A model generated the notes under the pieces. That model was given only the letters and a program-made list of their open reading frames with translations. It ran no database searches and was not told where the DNA came from. The translations under genes and the position numbers were made by a program. Below are positions 1 to 7,608 of a DNA stretch of 64,000 bases, in pieces. The DNA lies in contig CP069300.1 in assembly GCA_016839165.1 (NCBI GenBank), positions 3,472,001-3,536,000 on the forward strand, in the 5' to 3' direction. The stretch comes from Bradyrhizobium sp. PSBB068. Lineage in GTDB: Bacteria; Pseudomonadota; Alphaproteobacteria; Rhizobiales; Xanthobacteraceae. The number at the start of each line of letters is the position of its first letter. Positions within the stretch are counted from its first letter, which is position 1.

Positions 1-360
1 GTCGATCAGCCGCTCCTCGGCCGAACCATCGCAGCTGCCGTCGCCCTGCATTTCCGCCGCGGCGGCAGCGAGCGGGGCGAGCCAGCGGGCAATCTCGCGC
101 CGGAGCACTGCGGTGAACAGGCCGCGCTTATCGCCATATTGGCCGTAGACGGTGGGTTTGCTGACGCGGGCAGCCTCGGCCACCGCGTCGATCGACGTCG
201 CCTCGAAGCCGCGTTCGAGGAACAGGCGGGTGGCGACCTCGATCAGCCGCTGGTCGCGCTCGATCGCGGCGTCCCGGGTCGGCCGGCCGCCGCGTGACTT
301 GATCACGCCGCGCTTGGCCGCCTTGTTGGCCGCCTTGGCCTTGGTCGCCGTCAATCCCAT
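1..360 (-). CDS. TetR/AcrR family transcriptional regulator (3' part outside the window)
   Basis: The first 120 codons of a DNA-binding repressor read leftwards from an ATG at 360 and are cut by the window edge. After a basic Lys/Ala-rich leader (about residues 1-30) comes a typical TetR helix-turn-helix: IEVATRLFLERGFEATSIDA, then VAEAARVSKPTVYGQYGDKR, with the recognition helix around residues 65-80. The ligand-binding C-terminal domain is not visible. It lies downstream of and codirectional with the patatin-like gene at 457-1635, 96 bases away, so it may share that transcript. The gap between them also holds its own perfect 7-bp inverted repeat (385-400). Family assignment is firm; ligand and targets cannot be read. 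Confidence 0.9.
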   Translation of the reverse strand, partial: MGLTATKAKAANKAAKRGVIKSRGGRPTRDAAIERDQRLIEVATRLFLERGFEATSIDAVAEAARVSKPTVYGQYGDKRGLFTAVLRREIARWLAPLAAAAAEMQGDGSCDGSAEERLID

Positions 361-384
361 GTGCCCATTCATCTCGTTGTGCGT

Positions 385-400
385 CGGACGGGTCCGTCCG
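385..400. promoter_or_regulatory. Inverted repeat upstream of the tetR gene
   Basis: CGGACGG-gt-CCGTCCG is a perfect 7-bp inverted repeat, 25 bases upstream of the tetR start codon. Just upstream on the minus strand is a TTATAGA-like -10 element. The position suits an autoregulatory operator, but it could be incidental in DNA this GC-rich. Confidence 0.35.
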
Positions 401-456
401 GTCTATAACCCGCGCGGTACGGATTCGTCCATTCGGCGGTACCAGGGGCAGGCGGG

Positions 457-1635
457 TCAGGGCGGCGTCGCGGTCCAGGCGCGTCCCGCGGCGGCCTTGT
501 CGTAGCCGTACTGGTAGAGCGCACGCATATAGGCGGTGTCGAAGCCCTGGTTTTCCGACGCAGGATAGTCGCGCTCGATATAGGACAGATGGAAGCCGAG
601 GCGGTTGCGCCGGGCAAAATCATAGGTCGAGAGAATGACGGAGCGGGTTTGCGCCTGGGTGATCGCAGAAATGCTGCGCGAGGCGACGTCGATCGTCGAG
701 TTCAACACCAGCTGGAAATTGCCTTCGAGCTTCTTGTTGACGAGGATGTAGATGTTCATCCGGCCGTTGGCGGGCCAGGCCCGTTCGCGGAACATCAGCG
801 CGTCCGGCAGCGTCAGCACGGGCGCGGTGACGCCGCCGTCGACATGCATCTCCTGGAAGCGCCGGCCTTGGCCCTCGGCATCGATCATGATCGGCGGAAA
901 CACCAGCGGGATGCTGGCTGAGGCGGCCATCACGTCGCGAAACAGCTGCAGCGCTTCGGGCGTGCCGACGGCTGCGATCCGTCCCATGTCCCAGATCACG
1001 GTGCGCTGGGTGTCGAGGTCGGTGGTGACGATCAGGAGCTTTCGGCCCTTGGCATTCTCGCGCGCCACCTCGCTCAGGATGTCCTCGCCGACATAACGCG
1101 CCACCAGCTCGCGCAGCCGCTTGTTGCCGAACAGGCCGGAGCCGAACAGCACCCGCATCAGGCTCGGGTCGTCCAGCAGGCTTTCGGCGATGCCTGACGT
1201 GTAGACCTCCTTCAGCGTGTCGTCGTAGCGCGAGCCGAGGAAGGCAAACGGCGCAATCAGTCCGCCGGTGCTGACACCGGAGACGACCGAGAAGCTCGGA
1301 CGGTTGCCGGCTGCAGTCCAGCCGTTGAGCACACCCACGCCATAGGCGCCGTCGGCGCCGCCGCCGGAGAGGGCGAGATAGGTCTTGATCCGGGCGAGGT
1401 TGTCCTTCTCGAGCTTGAACCTGGACACCGGCTCGTCGGCATAGCGGCGCAGCCCGTCGAGATCGAGCACCCGCGAATTAACGGCGTCGGCAGCCGTGTA
1501 GGGCGTCCGCGGCAGCGAACTGCACGCCGCCAGCGTGAAGCCGAGCCCGCACAGCAGCGCCACTTGCCGCATCGCATGGGCGACTTTCGCCCGATGGCGG
1601 ACGCGGTCAGGCCGGGCGCTGAAGAGGGAGAACAT
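457..1635 (-). CDS. Patatin-like phospholipase, predicted lipoprotein
   Basis: A serine lipase/acyl hydrolase of the patatin family, about 392 residues from the ATG at 1635. The N-terminus carries a lipoprotein signal: a hydrophobic stretch ending in the lipobox TLAACSS, so the mature protein should be anchored to a membrane facing the periplasm. Patatin motifs are all present: the glycine-rich oxyanion loop (SGGGADGAYG), the nucleophile elbow GVSTG (GxSxG) and the catalytic DGG in HVDGGV. An alternative ATG at 1572 would give a tighter signal peptide starting MRQVALL. The longer frame to 1773 is rejected because it would run across the palindrome at 1699-1719 and adds unconserved-looking sequence. 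The substrate is unknown. It is followed by a TetR gene in the same direction. Confidence 0.85.
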   Translation of the reverse strand: MFSLFSARPDRVRHRAKVAHAMRQVALLCGLGFTLAACSSLPRTPYTAADAVNSRVLDLDGLRRYADEPVSRFKLEKDNLARIKTYLALSGGGADGAYGVGVLNGWTAAGNRPSFSVVSGVSTGGLIAPFAFLGSRYDDTLKEVYTSGIAESLLDDPSLMRVLFGSGLFGNKRLRELVARYVGEDILSEVARENAKGRKLLIVTTDLDTQRTVIWDMGRIAAVGTPEALQLFRDVMAASASIPLVFPPIMIDAEGQGRRFQEMHVDGGVTAPVLTLPDALMFRERAWPANGRMNIYILVNKKLEGNFQLVLNSTIDVASRSISAITQAQTRSVILSTYDFARRNRLGFHLSYIERDYPASENQGFDTAYMRALYQYGYDKAAAGRAWTATPP

Positions 1636-1698
1636 CTCGGTCTGGTTTCGCGCGGATTGCAGTCGCGGCGGGGAGGTCTGTCGCCTTATTGTTGACAT

Positions 1699-1719
1699 AA
1701 AACGATACGGTTTCGTTTT
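1699..1719. promoter_or_regulatory. Candidate TetR-type operator
   Basis: The core AAACGATACGGTTTCGTTT (1700-1718) is a near-perfect inverted repeat with one mismatched pair around a central base; one more A/T pair extends it to 21 bp. It sits about 65 bases upstream of the patatin-like start and 120 bases upstream of tgt. Size and symmetry are typical of TetR-family operators, and a TetR gene lies at the end of the same gene pair, so binding by that regulator is the natural inference. Confidence 0.55.
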
Positions 1720-1839
1720 GTTTAACCGACGTTCCATTCCGGGGCAAGCTCTGATCCGGCCGTTCGCGTTCACGAAGTCGCGCGGAAGCCGTTATCGGAC
1801 GGGTTGATCGGGCTTCAGTGACACGCAATAAGCAGCCGC

Positions 1840-2973
1840 ATGAATCTTCCCAATCATTTCGAGCTGCTGGCAACCGACGGTGCGGCCCGCACCGGGCGCC
1901 TGACCACACCACATGGCCTGGTCCGGACACCTGCATTCATGCCGGTCGGCACCGCCGGCGCGATGAAGGGCATGCATTGGCGCGAGGTGCGCGATGCCGG
2001 CGCCGACATCGTGCTCGGCAATACCTATCATTTGATGCTGCGGCCGGGCGCCGAGCGGATCGCAGGGCTGGGCGGCCTGCAGCGCTTTACCGGCTGGGGC
2101 GGGCCGATGCTGACGGATTCCGGCGGCTTCCAGGTGATGTCGCTGTCGGAGCTGCGCAAGGTCACCGAGAAGGCGGTGACCTTCCGCTCGCATATCGATG
2201 GCGCCAAGGTCGAGCTGTCGCCGGAGCGCTCGATCGAGGTGCAGCGGCTGCTCGGCTCCGACATCGCGATGCAGATGGATGAGTGCGTGCGGCTGCCCGC
2301 CGAGCGCGCCGACATCGAGCGCGCGATGCAGCTGTCGCTGCGCTGGGCCGAACGCTCCAAGCGGGCCTTCGAGAGCGCACCCGACGGCTACATGCTGTTC
2401 GGCATCGTGCAGGGCGGCGATATCCCCGATCTCCGTCACGCCAGTGCGCGCGGGCTGACCGACATCGGCTTTCACGGCTACGCGATCGGAGGCCTCGCGG
2501 TCGGCGAACCGCAGGCGGTGATGCTGTCGATGATCGAGGAGACCGCGCCGGCGCTGCCGGCCGATCGGCCGCGCTATCTGATGGGCGTCGGCACCCCGGA
2601 GGACATTCTGGAGGCGGTGGCGCGCGGCGTCGATATGTTCGACTGTGTGATGCCGACACGGAACGGGCGCCACGGCATGGCGTTCACCCGGTTCGGGCAG
2701 ATCAATTTGCGCAACGCCCGTCACATCGACGATCCGCGTCCGCTCGATGAGGAGAGCCCGTGGCCTGCGGCACGCGACTATTCGCGCGCCTATCTGCACC
2801 ATCTGGTGCGCGCTGGCGAAACCCTTGGGGCAATGCTGCTGTCCGAAATCAACGTCGCCTATTACCAGGAGCTGATGCAGGGCATCCGCGATGCGGTGGC
2901 CAACGGCACGTTCGAGGACTTCAGAACGAAAACGCGCGCCGGTTGGGCGCGCGGGGACATTGCTCCGAGATGA
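1840..2973 (+). CDS. tgt: Queuine tRNA-ribosyltransferase (tRNA-guanine transglycosylase), zinc ligands missing
   Basis: Exchanges the wobble guanine (G34) of GUN-anticodon tRNAs for the queuosine precursor preQ1. The 377-residue length and the whole TIM-barrel sequence fit the bacterial family. The substrate-binding and catalytic motifs are intact: [11 protein letters not shown] with the first catalytic Asp at residue 93, and [15 protein letters not shown] with the nucleophile Asp at 268. The structural zinc site is not. Where the family has CxCxxC just before the SRAY motif, this protein reads S306-P-W308-P-A-A311, and the distal His is Ile337. All four ligands are thus replaced while the flanking sequence ([21 protein letters not shown]) is well conserved. 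No queA or other queuosine gene is adjacent. Confidence 0.95.
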   Translation: MNLPNHFELLATDGAARTGRLTTPHGLVRTPAFMPVGTAGAMKGMHWREVRDAGADIVLGNTYHLMLRPGAERIAGLGGLQRFTGWGGPMLTDSGGFQVMSLSELRKVTEKAVTFRSHIDGAKVELSPERSIEVQRLLGSDIAMQMDECVRLPAERADIERAMQLSLRWAERSKRAFESAPDGYMLFGIVQGGDIPDLRHASARGLTDIGFHGYAIGGLAVGEPQAVMLSMIEETAPALPADRPRYLMGVGTPEDILEAVARGVDMFDCVMPTRNGRHGMAFTRFGQINLRNARHIDDPRPLDEESPWPAARDYSRAYLHHLVRAGETLGAMLLSEINVAYYQELMQGIRDAVANGTFEDFRTKTRAGWARGDIAPR

Positions 2974-2983
2974 GCTTGTGTGA

Positions 2984-3205
2984 TCAGTTGCACACGATCG
3001 GGATCGGTTTCACCGAGTGCTTGGTCACGAACCCGTAACCGCAATTATCGCAGGTCCAGAGATAGCTGATCAGATTGTCGAACAGGTACGCGGAAGCTTC
3101 TGCCGCGACCATTGAGTCAGCACACACCGGGCAGGTCGGCAAATCGCTGCCGCGCGGATCGGGTCTGGACGCGACGGTCGACCGAACTTCAGCAAGTGCT
3201 GGCAT
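2984..3205 (-). CDS. Small zinc-ribbon-like hypothetical protein
   Basis: A 73-residue protein with two CxxC pairs, CPVC near residue 24 and CDNC near residue 51, which would bind one metal ion as a zinc ribbon. The start at 3205 is chosen because GGGAGG lies 7 bases upstream of it; the longer frame to 3280 has no such site. It converges with tgt, with 10 bases between stop codons. No function is recognised; small ribbons of this kind are usually nucleic-acid or protein-binding. Confidence 0.65.
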   Translation of the reverse strand: MPALAEVRSTVASRPDPRGSDLPTCPVCADSMVAAEASAYLFDNLISYLWTCDNCGYGFVTKHSVKPIPIVCN

Positions 3206-3432
3206 GTGCGCCTCCCTTTGCGTTCTGAGCTGCACCTGACGAAAGTATATAAGCCCATTTGTTTGACCTTGTCGCAACACAAATACGTAGGTTTTACGTT
3301 ATTTGCGCAGGTTCTGATTTTGCGATGCAACGAATATGCGTTGCGGCGGTTTCTCACTTGCGCGTCATGATGCGCTGCTCCAAATGAGAGAAGACCGCAT
3401 ATTCCAGCATATCCCGCAACAGGAGCCGCCTG

Positions 3433-4407
3433 ATGGACGCGCCGTCGACAACGAGTGCAGTGCAACCCGGACGCGGCCGCGTCTTTGACTCCATCGTCGA
3501 TGCGATCGGCTCGACGCCGATCGTGCGGCTGCGGAGACTGCCGCAGGCGAACGGTGTCAATGCGACGATCCTCGCCAAGCTGGAATACTTCAACCCGGCG
3601 GCCAGCGTGAAGGATCGCATCGGGGCGGCGATGATCGTGGCGATGGAGAAGGCCGGTATCATCAATGCCGACACCGTGCTGATCGAGCCGACCTCGGGCA
3701 ACACCGGTATTGCGCTGGCCTATGTCGCGGCATCACGCGGCTATCGGCTGAAGCTCGTGATGCCGGAGTCGATGTCGATCGAGCGGCGGCGGATGCTCGC
3801 CTTCCTCGGTGCGGAGATCGTGCTGACCCCGGCGGCGCAGGGCATGAAGGGCTCGATCGCGACCGCGGAAGAACTGGTGCGCACGACGCCCAACGCGGTG
3901 ATGCCGCAGCAGTTCAAGAATCTCGCCAATCCCGAAATCCATCGCCGCACCACCGCGGAGGAGATCTGGAACGACACCGGCGGCAACATCGATTACTTCG
4001 TCGCCGGTGTCGGCACCGGCGGCACCATCACCGGCGTCGGGCAGGTGCTGAAGCCGCGCAAGCCGTCGTTGCGGGTCGTCGCGGTCGAGCCGGAGGAAAG
4101 CCCGGTGCTGTCGGGCGGCCAGCACACGCCGCACAAGATCCAGGGCATCGGGGCCGGCTTCGTCCCTGACATCCTCGACCGCTCCGTGATCGACGAGATC
4201 GTCAAGATCAACAGCGCGACCGCGATCGAGACCGCGCGCGCGCTGGCGCGCAACGAAGGTATCCCCGGCGGTATTTCGTCGGGCGCCGCGATCGCAGCCG
4301 CCTTGCAGATCGGCAAGCGGCCGGAAGCTGCGGGCAAGACCATCCTGGCGATTGTGCCGTCATTCTCGGAGCGCTATCTCTCGACCGCGCTGTTTGAAGG
4401 AATCTGA
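3433..4407 (+). CDS. cysK: Cysteine synthase A (O-acetylserine sulfhydrylase)
   Basis: PLP enzyme making cysteine from O-acetylserine and sulfide, the last step of assimilatory cysteine synthesis, in the cytoplasm. At 324 residues it has the usual length. Visible motifs: the PLP lysine in [11 protein letters not shown] (about residue 60), the substrate loop PTSGNTGIA, the phosphate-binding [12 protein letters not shown], and the C-terminal GISSGAA. The N-terminus has an extra 15 residues before the FDSI start of the fold. A BrnA-like antitoxin gene follows after 18 bases and the pair ends at a hairpin terminator, so they are probably cotranscribed. Confidence 0.95.
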   Translation: MDAPSTTSAVQPGRGRVFDSIVDAIGSTPIVRLRRLPQANGVNATILAKLEYFNPAASVKDRIGAAMIVAMEKAGIINADTVLIEPTSGNTGIALAYVAASRGYRLKLVMPESMSIERRRMLAFLGAEIVLTPAAQGMKGSIATAEELVRTTPNAVMPQQFKNLANPEIHRRTTAEEIWNDTGGNIDYFVAGVGTGGTITGVGQVLKPRKPSLRVVAVEPEESPVLSGGQHTPHKIQGIGAGFVPDILDRSVIDEIVKINSATAIETARALARNEGIPGGISSGAAIAAALQIGKRPEAAGKTILAIVPSFSERYLSTALFEGI

Positions 4408-4425
4408 GACACAGGAATCCAGGAT

Positions 4426-4665
4426 ATGGCCGATCAGCCGAGGCGACCGCGAACCCTGAACGATGCCCGTAGCGAAGCCGAGGCGGCGTTCAAACGCGCC
4501 ACCACCAAGGTCGCTGACGCGGTGCCAAAGACCGTGGCCGTCCCCGGCGTCCGGGAGCAGGTCACGCTGCGGATCGATCAGGACGTGCTGGCGTATTTCC
4601 AGGAAGGCGGTCCCGGCTGGCAGGACCGCATCAACGCGGCGCTGCGCAAGGCCGCCGGGAAGTAA
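4426..4665 (+). CDS. BrnA-like antitoxin family protein without an adjacent BrnT
   Basis: 79 residues. The C-terminal half, VTLRIDQDVLAYFQEGGPGW then QDRINAALRKA, matches the BrnA antitoxin fold, a ribbon-helix-helix-type DNA-binding module. The N-terminal half is basic and probably flexible. In classical modules brnT (the RNase toxin) lies directly upstream and overlaps brnA; here the upstream gene is cysK, 18 bases away, and no toxin-like frame is present. It may act as a small transcription factor for this operon or as a solitary antitoxin. Confidence 0.75.
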   Translation: MADQPRRPRTLNDARSEAEAAFKRATTKVADAVPKTVAVPGVREQVTLRIDQDVLAYFQEGGPGWQDRINAALRKAAGK

Positions 4666-4684
4666 CTCGCTTCGCAAGCAAGGT

Positions 4685-4709
4685 AGCCCGGGATGATCCC
4701 CGGGCTTTT
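4685..4709 (+). terminator. Rho-independent terminator after cysK and the BrnA-like gene
   Basis: AGCCCGGG and CCCGGGCT form an 8-bp GC-rich stem around a 6-base loop, followed by TTT. It lies 19 bases past the stop codon of the BrnA-like gene. Confidence 0.75.
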
Positions 4710-4752
4710 GCCGTCATCGGGTGGTGGCGTTGCAGATCGCGATACGCAGCGG

Positions 4753-5628
4753 TCAGCTTGCGCGCGTCCGCTTTGTTGCGCCCGGTTTCAGGTTCAACAG
4801 GTTGCCGGCCAGGATCATGGCCGCGCCGAGGACCGTATAGGCGTCGAGCCGCTCGGCATAAATCAGCCACCCGGCGATCGCGGTGAGCGGCACCCGGACG
4901 AAATCCATCGGGATCACCACGGTCGCGTCGGCGTGGAGCAGAGCGCGCGCCATGCAATAATGCGAGAACGTGCCGCAGAATGCGATCACGGCGAGCCAGC
5001 CCCAGGTCGAAAGCGGCGGCCAGGTCCAGACATAGAGCGCGGGCCCGATGCTGGCGAGCGACTGCACCACCAGCATCCAGAACATGATCGTCAGCGTCTG
5101 CTCGGTGCGCGTCAGCGATTTGACTACGACGACCGAGATGCCGAAACCGACGGCCGCGCCGAGTGCGATCAGTTGGCCCGGATTGATCGCTCCGGTCGCC
5201 GGCCGCACGATCACGATCACACCGACCAGGCCGAGCACGATGGCGACGATCTTCCAGGATGTCATCCGTTCGCCGAGGAAGCTCGCCGCGAGGATCGCGG
5301 TCCAGATCGGCATCGTGAATTCGATCGCGACCACCTGGCCGATCGGGATCAAGGTCAGCGCATAGAACCAGCCGAGTTGCGCGCAGAAATGGATCAGGTT
5401 GCGCGCGATGTGGATGTGGACGCGCGCGGTCTTCACGATCGCGAAGCCGCCATTGATGTGGATCAGCGGATACAGCATCACGAAGCCGAGTACGCCGCGC
5501 ACGGCCATCAGCTGGAAGACGTTGACTTCGCGCGTTGCCTCGCGGCCCGCCACCGCCACGATCAGCATCAGCGCGAGCCAGCCGGACATCCAAAGTGCTG
5601 CGCGAGTCTTCGAGGGCGTGCGATCCAT
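4753..5628 (-). CDS. EamA/DMT-superfamily inner-membrane transporter
   Basis: About 291 residues with roughly ten hydrophobic segments in two repeated halves of five, the EamA (drug/metabolite transporter) layout. Typical features are FLGERMTSWK at the end of the first repeat, VGVIVIVRP after it, and the final YAERLDAYTVLGAAMILAGN. The ATG at 5628 (MDRTPSK) is preferred to an upstream one because it places the first membrane segment about ten residues in. The substrate (amino acid, metabolite or S-adenosylmethionine-like compound) cannot be told. It is transcribed away from the RidA gene. Confidence 0.85.
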   Translation of the reverse strand: MDRTPSKTRAALWMSGWLALMLIVAVAGREATREVNVFQLMAVRGVLGFVMLYPLIHINGGFAIVKTARVHIHIARNLIHFCAQLGWFYALTLIPIGQVVAIEFTMPIWTAILAASFLGERMTSWKIVAIVLGLVGVIVIVRPATGAINPGQLIALGAAVGFGISVVVVKSLTRTEQTLTIMFWMLVVQSLASIGPALYVWTWPPLSTWGWLAVIAFCGTFSHYCMARALLHADATVVIPMDFVRVPLTAIAGWLIYAERLDAYTVLGAAMILAGNLLNLKPGATKRTRAS

Positions 5629-5770
5629 GATCGGAGCAGGATGAGGAGGGATTCCCGGTATCGGCGAGCCGTCACGAATTTGCAACGCGCAATTCCGTCG
5701 ACTGGTGGTGCGCCGGCTGTGCGATCTCTGCTAAGCAGGTCGGGAATAACCCCATAAGGAGGATCTGCTC

Positions 5771-6169
5771 ATGCGTGTCTTGCAACCGGCCGAATGGTCG
5801 AAACCCCGCGGCTTCTCGCACGGCGTCGCGTTCGAGGCGCCTGGCCAATGGATCGTGCTCGCGGGGCAGACCGGCGGCGACGAGAAGGGCGACTACGCGC
5901 CCGAGATGGCCGTACAGGTCGGCACCGCGCTGAAGCGCATCATCAAGCTGCTGAACGAGGCCGGCGCCGGCCCCGAGCATATCGTGCGTCTGACCTGGTA
6001 CCTGACCAGCCGCAGCGAATACGAGGCTGCGGGCGCGGGCATCGGCGCCGCGTGGAAGGAGACGCTCGGGCGCAATTTCCCGCCGTCGACGCTGCTCTAT
6101 ATCGACGGCCTTGTCGATCAGCGCGCGAAGGTCGAGATCGAGGTCACGGCGTTCGTGCCCGCAACATAG
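5771..6169 (+). CDS. RidA/YjgF/YER057c/UK114 family protein
   Basis: 132 residues, the usual size of these trimeric cytoplasmic proteins, which hydrolyse reactive enamine/imine intermediates made by PLP enzymes. The core from WIVLAGQTGG to VDQRAKVEIEVTAFVPA fits the family. The arginine normally seen in the C-terminal loop near CIEI of true RidA is not obvious, so this is more likely another Rid subgroup than RidA itself. A strong AAGGAGG site lies 8-14 bases before the ATG. A 68-residue gene follows after 11 bases, probably in the same transcript. Confidence 0.85.
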   Translation: MRVLQPAEWSKPRGFSHGVAFEAPGQWIVLAGQTGGDEKGDYAPEMAVQVGTALKRIIKLLNEAGAGPEHIVRLTWYLTSRSEYEAAGAGIGAAWKETLGRNFPPSTLLYIDGLVDQRAKVEIEVTAFVPAT

Positions 6170-6180
6170 GACATTCAGAC

Positions 6181-6387
6181 ATGAACAAGAGCAACATGCG
6201 AAAGGCGCCCGAGCTCCTCACGGGGTTTGCGACCGGCTGGCCGGAGCAACAGCCGGATATCATGGTGATCTCCATGACCACGGAAAAAGGCGTGTATGAC
6301 TTCGCGGTCAACAAGGAGCAGGCGCTGTTGATCGCTCGCACCATCCAGCAGACCGCGGAGAATCTCGGCAAGCCACGCACCGCTTAG
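6181..6387 (+). CDS. Hypothetical protein, 68 aa, downstream of the RidA gene
   Basis: A small soluble protein without signal peptide or membrane segment. The middle, IMVISMTTEKGVYDFAVNKE, reads like a small beta-sheet followed by a C-terminal helix (QALLIARTIQQTAENLG). It starts 11 bases after the RidA stop, so it is likely cotranscribed. Its stop codon lies at the edge of the palindrome at 6387-6422. No family is recognised. Confidence 0.65.
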   Translation: MNKSNMRKAPELLTGFATGWPEQQPDIMVISMTTEKGVYDFAVNKEQALLIARTIQQTAENLGKPRTA

Positions 6388-6422
6388 ACCATGATGCGTT
6401 TCCACGGAATCGCATCATGGTC
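6387..6422. repeat. Palindrome with 12-bp arms at the stop codon
   Basis: GACCATGATGCG and CGCATCATGGTC form a perfect 12-bp inverted repeat around TTTCCACGGAAT. Its first base is the last base of the preceding stop codon, so the transcript would end in a stable hairpin. It stands just before a second palindrome at 6437-6485. Confidence 0.7.
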
Positions 6423-6436
6423 TCATCTCTTTGTTT

Positions 6437-6485
6437 GAGCATGATCTTTTCGGAAAACCGGTTTCCACTTTTCCGGATCATGCTC
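6437..6485. repeat. Intergenic palindromic repeat, copy 1 (GAGCATGATC family)
   Basis: Outer arms GAGCATGATC / GATCATGCTC are 10 bp and perfect; inner CGGAAAA / TTTTCCG pair again. The copy at 15207-15254 shares almost all of the interior (cggaaaaccg...cacttttccggatcatg), and a shorter derivative lies at 15031-15073. This is a dispersed repeat family between genes, not an insertion sequence: it encodes nothing. Confidence 0.75.
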
Positions 6486-6503
6486 TAGCGATCGCATGGC
6501 CAA

Positions 6504-6541
6504 CAAAAAACGCCCTCGAGATTTTGATCCCGGGGGCGTTG
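6504..6541 (-). terminator. Terminator of the secreted-protein gene at 6557
   Basis: Read on the minus strand, AACGCCCCCGGGATC pairs imperfectly with CTCGAGGGCGTT and is followed by a run of T residues (the AAAAAA at 6505-6510 on the plus strand). It lies directly past the stop at 6557. Confidence 0.7.
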
Positions 6542-6556
6542 TTACGTGAAGGTCGG

Positions 6557-7111
6557 TTACTTCGACAGCGTGATATTGGCGCCGCGGAACTGGCTGTCGG
6601 CCCTGATCGTGACCGACTGCTTGTTGCCTGAGGTCCGCATCGAGATGTCAGCGTTGAAGCCGGGGGCGCTGGCCACGACCTGGAAGTTGCCGCCGCCGCC
6701 GCGACCGCGCAGGTCGCCGCTGACATTGCGGCTGGACTCGCTCCAGGATCCGCTGACCGCGCTGCCTTCAGCCTCCACGTCGGCCGCCAAGTTGAACTTG
6801 TAGGCGTCGCTGGCGCAAGTCAGGCTCATGGTCATCTTGGGTCCGCCGACGCGATAGGTCGCACGGCAACGGATCCGCTCGCTTGATCCGTCGTCCAAGG
6901 TGACCGTGCCGGCGCCCGACCAGGTGCCCGCCATGCCGGCGAACGGGCCGGACTGGGCATGGCCCGCGGTGCTCGCGAGTGCGGTCACGAAAAACGCGGC
7001 GGCTGCAAATGCGGGCCGCCGCGCGATGGCGAAGAAACGCGATACGCTGCTGATCTTACTGACGGGATGCTTCCCATCGGCCGCTGCACGGTACGCCAGC
7101 TGATGCCCCAT
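6557..7111 (-). CDS. Secreted hypothetical protein overlapping the gene before it
   Basis: About 184 residues from the ATG at 7111, which has GGGGAAG a few bases upstream. The N-terminus has a basic stretch (RFFAIARRPAF) followed by a hydrophobic core and a likely signal-peptidase site near TAGHA-QSGPF. The mature part is Gly/Ser-rich with alternating polar and hydrophobic residues (GTWSGAGTVTL, SGSWSESSRNVSGDLRGRGG), suggesting a small periplasmic beta-barrel. The start overlaps the 3' end of the gene at 7056-7415 by 56 bases in another frame, pointing to translational coupling. No family is recognised. Confidence 0.6.
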   Translation of the reverse strand: MGHQLAYRAAADGKHPVSKISSVSRFFAIARRPAFAAAAFFVTALASTAGHAQSGPFAGMAGTWSGAGTVTLDDGSSERIRCRATYRVGGPKMTMSLTCASDAYKFNLAADVEAEGSAVSGSWSESSRNVSGDLRGRGGGGNFQVVASAPGFNADISMRTSGNKQSVTIRADSQFRGANITLSK

Positions 7112-7415
7112 TCCACTTCCCCGATCCGGAGTTGCCACTGAGTTGTCCGTTCGCATATGCACCATTGATCGAGACTCGCACAAGACCCCCGCTGCCGACG
7201 GTGCCGGAGATCGCCGCGCCCTGCGCCGAGATCTTTCCTTCGGCGACCGTGACGGTCGAGCTCTGCGACGGCTCGCAGCTGCCGGTCTTGGTGACCACAG
7301 TGACGTTCCAAAGGCCGTCATAAGGCTGCTGGGCGGTGGCGGGCGCTGCGGTGAGGGCGGCAGCGGAAGCGACCGAAGTGACCAAAATCAGGTCGCGAAT
7401 GCGGATCGAACGCAT
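7056..7415 (-). CDS. Secreted hypothetical protein, 119 aa
   Basis: An N-terminal signal peptide (MRSIRIRDLI, then a VASAAALTAAPATAQQ core and cleavage site) precedes a mature domain of about 90 residues with two cysteines (GSCEP, GVPCSG) that could form one disulfide. The Gly-rich beta pattern (YDGLWNVTVVTKTG, SGKWNGASAG) resembles the downstream partner, so the two could be distantly related or act together in the periplasm. The first of two overlapping genes. Confidence 0.65.
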   Translation of the reverse strand: MRSIRIRDLILVTSVASAAALTAAPATAQQPYDGLWNVTVVTKTGSCEPSQSSTVTVAEGKISAQGAAISGTVGSGGLVRVSINGAYANGQLSGNSGSGKWNGASAGVPCSGRWEASRQ

Positions 7416-7608
7416 GAATCAAATCCCTGTCATTTCGTGTGATGACGCGGCTTATCTTGTCACAATGTGTTCAAAATTTGCTGCGCCGCGGGAGTCCCCG
7501 AATGTTCCTGTAAACTCAAACACATCATGGTGAATTCGGTTCCGGCTCTGGAACGGAGAATCTGATCTCTTGCTCCCGATTTTTGGTATTTAGATACCGA
7601 GCTTCGAT

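Noticed and set aside
7585..7600. GGTAT..ATACC dyad between two minus-strand genes
   Set aside because: Five-base arms with a short spacer are expected by chance and lie far from either start.
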